Of a stretch of 64,000 nt of DNA, positions 57,669-64,000 are shown piece by piece. The notes under the pieces were generated by a model. It had not been told where the DNA came from. It did not search any database and worked only from the letters and a program-made list of their open reading frames with translations. A program made the position numbers and the translations under genes. This stretch comes from Nitrospira sp. CG24A (GTDB taxonomy: Bacteria; Nitrospirota; Nitrospiria; Nitrospirales; Nitrospiraceae). Where the stretch lies: positions 1 through 64,000 of the forward strand of contig NEWT02000014.1 in assembly GCA_002869925.2 (NCBI GenBank), written 5' to 3'. Position 1 is the first letter of the stretch; the number at the start of each line of letters is the position of its first letter.

Positions 57669-57794
57669 CAGGATGCTGAAAAAGCCCGTCAGCGGCGTTC
57701 TCCCCTTGAACGCATCCTCAACGTACCCCAGAGGGTACGCCTCCGGTGCGTTCGGCGGCTGCGGCCTTGCTGACGGCCTTTTTGAGCATCCTGC
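57668..57794 (+). repeat. 127-base inverted-repeat element (urtD-urtE)
   Basis: The first 26 bases (GCAGGATGCTGAAAAAGCCC...) and the last 26 are inverted copies with 24 matches. Inner arms GAACGCATCC/GGTGCGTTC and CGTACCC/GGGTACG nest inside, so the whole folds into a long branched hairpin. The AAAAAG and CTTTTT stretches could make it a terminator in either direction. It starts on the last base of the urtD stop codon. Confidence 0.85.
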
Positions 57795-57842
57795 GAGTTG
57801 CAAGCGCAGACCATCAGATTCTAAGGTTGTATAAATTTCGCT

Positions 57843-58553
57843 ATGCTGCAGCTTGACAAAATCAACGCCTACTACGGTGAAAGTCACATTCTTCGGGATG
57901 TGTCCTTTACCATCGACTCGGGTGAGGTGGTGTGTCTCATGGGCCGGAATGGTGTCGGTAAGACGACCACCCTGAAAGTATTGACCGGTCTCCTGCCTGC
58001 GAGATCGGGGCGGATGATGTTCGATGGGAAGGATGTCACGAAGGCGCCGACCGATCAGAGAGCGCGCAGCGGGTTGGCTTGCGTGCCGCAGGGGCGGGAG
58101 ATCCTTCCTCACTTGACGGTTCGTGAGAATTTGCTGCTCGGGTTCTGGGCGAGGTCGGACAAGCCGAACGGGACGGTCGAGAAGACCGCGTTCGACGAAG
58201 TCTACCACCTCTTCCCTAAGCTCACACAAATTCTCAATCGTCCGGGCGGTGTCCTGAGCGGCGGTGAGCAGCAGCAGTTAGCGATCGGCCGTGCGATCCT
58301 GTCGAATCCCAAGCTGCTCCTGCTCGATGAGCCGACTGAAGGCATTCAGCCTTCGATCGTGGACCAGATCGAAGACGTGATCATCGGATTCAAAAATCAG
58401 CGCCGGTTCGCCATTTTGCTGGTCGAGCAGGGGCTCCACTTTGCCGCTCGCTTGGCAGAGAAGTATGTGGTGATGGCGAAAGGGGCGGTGGTGGTGGCGG
58501 GAAAAAGTACTGAGTTGACAGCGGAACAGGTGAAGCAGTACTTGACGGTGTGA
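57843..58553 (+). CDS. urtE: Urea ABC transporter ATP-binding protein UrtE
   Basis: 236 residues. Walker A GRNGVGKTT, signature LSGGEQQQLAIGR, Walker B LLLLDEPTEGIQPSIV and the LivF-type VEQGLHFAARLAEKYVVM. Length is normal. ATG 57843 has no strong ribosome-binding site. It is separated from urtD by 174 bases that hold the large inverted repeat, so its expression may be uncoupled from urtD. Confidence 0.94.
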   Translation: MLQLDKINAYYGESHILRDVSFTIDSGEVVCLMGRNGVGKTTTLKVLTGLLPARSGRMMFDGKDVTKAPTDQRARSGLACVPQGREILPHLTVRENLLLGFWARSDKPNGTVEKTAFDEVYHLFPKLTQILNRPGGVLSGGEQQQLAIGRAILSNPKLLLLDEPTEGIQPSIVDQIEDVIIGFKNQRRFAILLVEQGLHFAARLAEKYVVMAKGAVVVAGKSTELTAEQVKQYLTV

Positions 58554-58558
58554 TTTGA

Positions 58559-58655
58559 GGCCAGGGGACAGGAGCGTTCTCCTGCTCGCGCAACGCGCGG
58601 TCTCGGAAGACCCTCGTTGGACGCGCGCATTAGAGAACACTCCTGTCTCCTGGCC
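58559..58655 (+). repeat. Intergenic hairpin element B
   Basis: Outer arms GGCCAGGGGACAGGAGCGTT... and their inverted partner match at 21 of 23 positions. The core CTGCTCGCGCAACGCGC...CTCGTTGGACGCGCGCA is shared with elements A and C. It starts six bases after the urtE stop. Confidence 0.8.
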
Positions 58656-58700
58656 CCACAGTTTCTCTCCCACCGTCTGGGAGGAACAAAAGGAGAGGAG

Positions 58701-58792
58701 GGGGTGGTCAGGATGACTTCTTTGCTCGCAGAACGCGCACGATCAGAATGTGCTCGTTCGATGCGCGCAGTTGAAGTCACCCCGACCACCCC
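58701..58792 (+). repeat. Intergenic hairpin element C
   Basis: Outer arms GGGGTGGTCAGGATGACTTC and GAAGTCACCCCGACCACCCC pair at 18 of 20 positions. The core TTTGCTCGCAGAACGCGCAC...GTGCTCGTTCGATGCGCGCA is shared with A and B. It lies 45 bases after element B. Confidence 0.8.
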
Positions 58793-58889
58793 GTTACTAT
58801 TCTGGGCTTCCATTGAGTCGAGGAGCGAGGTTATGTTCCGAGCCATTGACCATTATCCATTGACCCTTGGCTATTGACGAGGCCTGGCC

Positions 58890-58979
58890 ATGCATCTGAC
58901 ACCGAGAGAACAAGAGAAGCTTCTGATCTATGTCGCGGCGAATTTGGCTAAGGAACGGAAGGCGCGTGGATTGAAATAA
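58890..58979 (+). pseudogene. ureA: Truncated urease gamma subunit gene (5' remnant)
   Basis: The 29 codons encode MHLTPREQEKLLIYVAANLA and end in KARGLK followed by TAA. This is the well-conserved N-terminus of UreA, which normally continues LNYPEAVA for about 100 residues in all. Nothing downstream restores the family in any frame. GAGG lies eight bases before the ATG. Its position right after urtABCDE is where urease genes often stand. No ureB, ureC or accessory gene is in the window. Confidence 0.82.
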
Positions 58980-59053
58980 CAGACCCTGGGATTCCAAGTC
59001 GTCTACCTGTTCTAAGAGCGGGAAGACAGTTATCGGTTGAATGGTGAGATGCC

Positions 59054-59085
59054 GCTCCCTTCGTGGACCAGTCCACGAAGGGAGC
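59054..59085 (+). repeat. Perfect 15-bp palindrome
   Basis: GCTCCCTTCGTGGAC and GTCCACGAAGGGAGC are exact inverted copies separated by CA. A second small inverted repeat, AGCGCTT/AAGCGCT, overlaps its right end (59083-59101). There is no T-run, and no gene nearby explains it. Confidence 0.7.
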
Positions 59086-59258
59086 GCTTACTAGAAGCGC
59101 TGACGACCATGTCGGCTCGGGCATGGCTGGTAGGCCGCGAGGGTTATGGTCGATTATTGTGAGTGGTGCAACAAGCAGTCAAGCCGCGAAGGGCTGAGTC
59201 CACGCGCTCAGCTCTCGCTGTGGGCAGACGTCGCAGCTCAGTCCTACGAAGAAACCTG

Positions 59259-59278
59259 CCCTGAGCGTAGTCGAAGGG
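59259..59278 (+). repeat. Short interspersed repeat (CCCTGAGCGTAGTCGAAGGG)
   Basis: This imperfect palindrome belongs to a motif that recurs widely in environmental bacterial genomes and yields false proteins with CPERSRRG. The tracked ORF 59146-59385 contains exactly this, so I treat it as repeat DNA. Confidence 0.65.
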
Positions 59279-59369
59279 GGAGCGTGAGACAACCAGGGGG
59301 GCCGCTCAGAACAATCCAACGCGCGTATTGTCAACCTCGTCCTGAACCAGGGGATGAAAGGATACAAAT

Positions 59370-60731
59370 ATGTCATCGCATATGATGAGCAGTATGAAGA
59401 AGATTCTGCCGGTCCTCCTGATCTGCTGTACCGTCATGTTGGTGGGAGGGATGGTTCTCAATGTGTCGGATGTCGCAGCAGAAGATGCCGCACCGGCTGT
59501 ACTCAAGGTCGATACGGGAGACACCGCATGGATCCTTGCCTCCTCGGCGCTGGTGATGATGATGACGTTGCCGGGACTGGCGCTCTTTTATGGTGGACTC
59601 ACCAGGCAAAAAAATATCCTGAGTACGGTGTTGCATAGCTTTATCTGTCTCTGTCTCGCCAGCATCGCGTGGGTGTTGTTCGGATACAGCCTTTCTTTTG
59701 GCCCCGATGTCGGTGGGTTCATCGGGAACTTCGATTGGGCATTCTTGCGAGGGGTAGGAGCTGATCCTCATCCCGTCTATGGTCCCACGCTTCCCCACGA
59801 AGTCTTCATGATGTACCAGATGATGTTCGCCGCCATTACCCCGGCGCTGATGACGGGGGCTATTGCGGAACGCATCAGGTTCTCCTCCATGCTGTGGTTT
59901 CTCGGCATCTGGTCGATCGTGGTGTACTATCCTGTCTGCCATTGGATTTGGGGAGGCGGATGGCTGGCGCAGATGGGCGCATTAGACTTTGCCGGTGGCG
60001 CAGTCGTGCACGTCAGTTCTGCCACGTCTGCCTTGGTCGCCTGTATTATGCTTGGAAAGCGCATGGGCTATCCGAACACTCCTATGCCTCCGCATAATCT
60101 CCCGATCATGTTGTTGGGCGCGGGTCTGCTCTGGTTCGGCTGGTTCGGGTTCAACGCGGGCAGTGCGTTGGGTGCGAATGGGCTGGCGGCCAGCGCCTTC
60201 GTGGCGACCCACATCGCAGCCTGTGTCGCGACGGTGGTCTGGATGCTGATCGAGTGGGCGCATCGCGGGAAGCCCACGGCGCTCGGTTGTGCGACCGGAG
60301 CCATCGCTGGTTTGGCTACCATTACTCCTGCTGCCGGGTTTGTGGGGTTGTTCGGAGCGATCATGATCGGCATCGCGGCTGGAATTGTCTGTTATATCTG
60401 TGTCAGCATCCTGAAGCCGGCCTTGGGTTTCGACGATTCGCTCGATGTGGTGGGGGTTCACGGTGTGGGCGGAGCGCTCGGCCTCGTTGGGGCAGGTTTA
60501 TTTGCGTCGAAGGCGATCAATGCTGCCGGGAACGATGGGCTGTTCTTTGGCAATCCAAAACTCTTGATGGTTCAGCTCCTCATGATCGGCGCGGTAGCGG
60601 GCTTTTCTATGATCTGTACCTGGATTATTCTTAAAATAATCGACGTGGTTATGGGCCTGCGTGTGACGCAAGATGAAGAACAAGAAGGCTTGGATGTCAG
60701 TCAGCACGGTGAGAAGGCCTATCACGTTTGA
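59370..60731 (+). CDS. amtB: Ammonium transporter AmtB
   Basis: 453 residues. ATG 59370 has AAAGGA seven bases upstream. A cleavable-looking signal (LLICCTVMLVGGMVL) precedes eleven membrane spans, as in other bacterial Amt proteins. FYGGLTRQKN, the pore His segments VVHVSSATSALV and DVVGVHGVGGALG, and WFGWFGFNAGS are intact. The cytoplasmic tail that docks GlnK is present. It is followed by glnK. Confidence 0.95.
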   Translation: MSSHMMSSMKKILPVLLICCTVMLVGGMVLNVSDVAAEDAAPAVLKVDTGDTAWILASSALVMMMTLPGLALFYGGLTRQKNILSTVLHSFICLCLASIAWVLFGYSLSFGPDVGGFIGNFDWAFLRGVGADPHPVYGPTLPHEVFMMYQMMFAAITPALMTGAIAERIRFSSMLWFLGIWSIVVYYPVCHWIWGGGWLAQMGALDFAGGAVVHVSSATSALVACIMLGKRMGYPNTPMPPHNLPIMLLGAGLLWFGWFGFNAGSALGANGLAASAFVATHIAACVATVVWMLIEWAHRGKPTALGCATGAIAGLATITPAAGFVGLFGAIMIGIAAGIVCYICVSILKPALGFDDSLDVVGVHGVGGALGLVGAGLFASKAINAAGNDGLFFGNPKLLMVQLLMIGAVAGFSMICTWIILKIIDVVMGLRVTQDEEQEGLDVSQHGEKAYHV

Positions 60732-60775
60732 GACATGGCCCATGGTACAATCGACGAAACAATCGTGCGAGCAGT

Positions 60776-63925
<3,150 letters not shown>

Positions 63926-63950
63926 ATCGGGCGTATTAAGGAGGACTGGA

Positions 63951-64000
63951 ATGAATCCCCGCGAGGCACTGGAGTTTGCGAAGAAGCACAAAATACAGAT
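63951..64000 (+). CDS. glnA: Glutamine synthetase, N-terminal start (runs off window)
   Basis: Sixteen complete codons, MNPREALEFAKKHKIQ, follow AAGGAGG at 63938. This matches the usual start of type I glutamine synthetase (for example M-T-P-x-E-V-L-x-x-I-K). The place after glnK and glnD supports the call. Too short to prove. Confidence 0.72.
   Translation, partial: MNPREALEFAKKHKIQ

Larger units (their letters stand above)
58554..59369 (+). other. Gene-poor accessory junction between urtE and amtB
   Basis: 816 bases with no intact gene. Contents in order: hairpin elements B and C, a ureA 5' remnant (58890-58979), an open frame of unknown nature (59016-59162), a perfect palindrome (59054-59085) and an interspersed repeat (59259-59278). 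The junction looks like a site of deletion or rearrangement. Confidence 0.75.

Noticed and set aside
59146-59385. 79-codon ORF with CPERSRRG
   Set aside because: The peptide comes from the widespread CCCTGAGCG...GTCGAAGGG repeat and overlaps the amtB start. It has no ribosome-binding site.

Overview
The window is one densely coding, almost wholly plus-strand stretch of a bacterial chromosome. I infer phylum Nitrospirota and most likely genus Nitrospira. The reasons are a porin (fmdC type) directly upstream of urtABCDE, as described for Nitrospira, diderm LPS-export and type IV pilus genes, and a large GAA-insert-like hairpin repeat of a kind I associate with these genomes. No rRNA gene or nitrogen-oxidation gene lies in the window to settle the genus.

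Region 1 (1-33011) is an unbroken transcription and translation supercluster. It starts inside a first tuf copy, then rpmG, tRNA-Trp, secE, nusG, rplK, rplA, rplJ/rplL, rpoB and rpoC. A near-consensus promoter then opens the str operon (rpsL, rpsG, fusA, second tuf), which runs directly into the S10, spc and alpha operons. The last gene is rplQ, followed by a textbook intrinsic terminator. The outstanding feature here is that rplJ and rplL form one open reading frame with no stop codon between them.

Region 2 (33057-38259) is the envelope and RpoN cluster: lptC, lptA, lptB, rpoN, hpf and rapZ, without the ptsN gene that often sits here. Region 3 (38340-43462) is the type IV pilus assembly operon pilMNOPQ behind a good sigma-70-like promoter. 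It is followed by a 624-base gap and then aroB overlapping a GAF-GAF-ANTAR regulator. A lone minus-strand lipoprotein gene follows.

Region 4 (47914-58553) is a urea or short-amide uptake module. A Cache-PAS histidine kinase and its NarL-type response regulator precede a porin and urtABCDE. Palindromes lie in front of the porin gene. Two different families of intergenic hairpin elements sit within the urt genes.

Region 5 (58554-59369) is a gene-poor accessory junction. It has two more hairpin elements, a perfect 15-bp palindrome, an interspersed repeat and a 29-codon remnant of the urease gamma subunit gene ureA, which suggests that a urease operon once stood here or was moved. Region 6 (59370-64000) is nitrogen assimilation: amtB, glnK, glnD and the start of glnA, so ammonium uptake, PII signalling and glutamine synthesis lie in one run directly after urea uptake.
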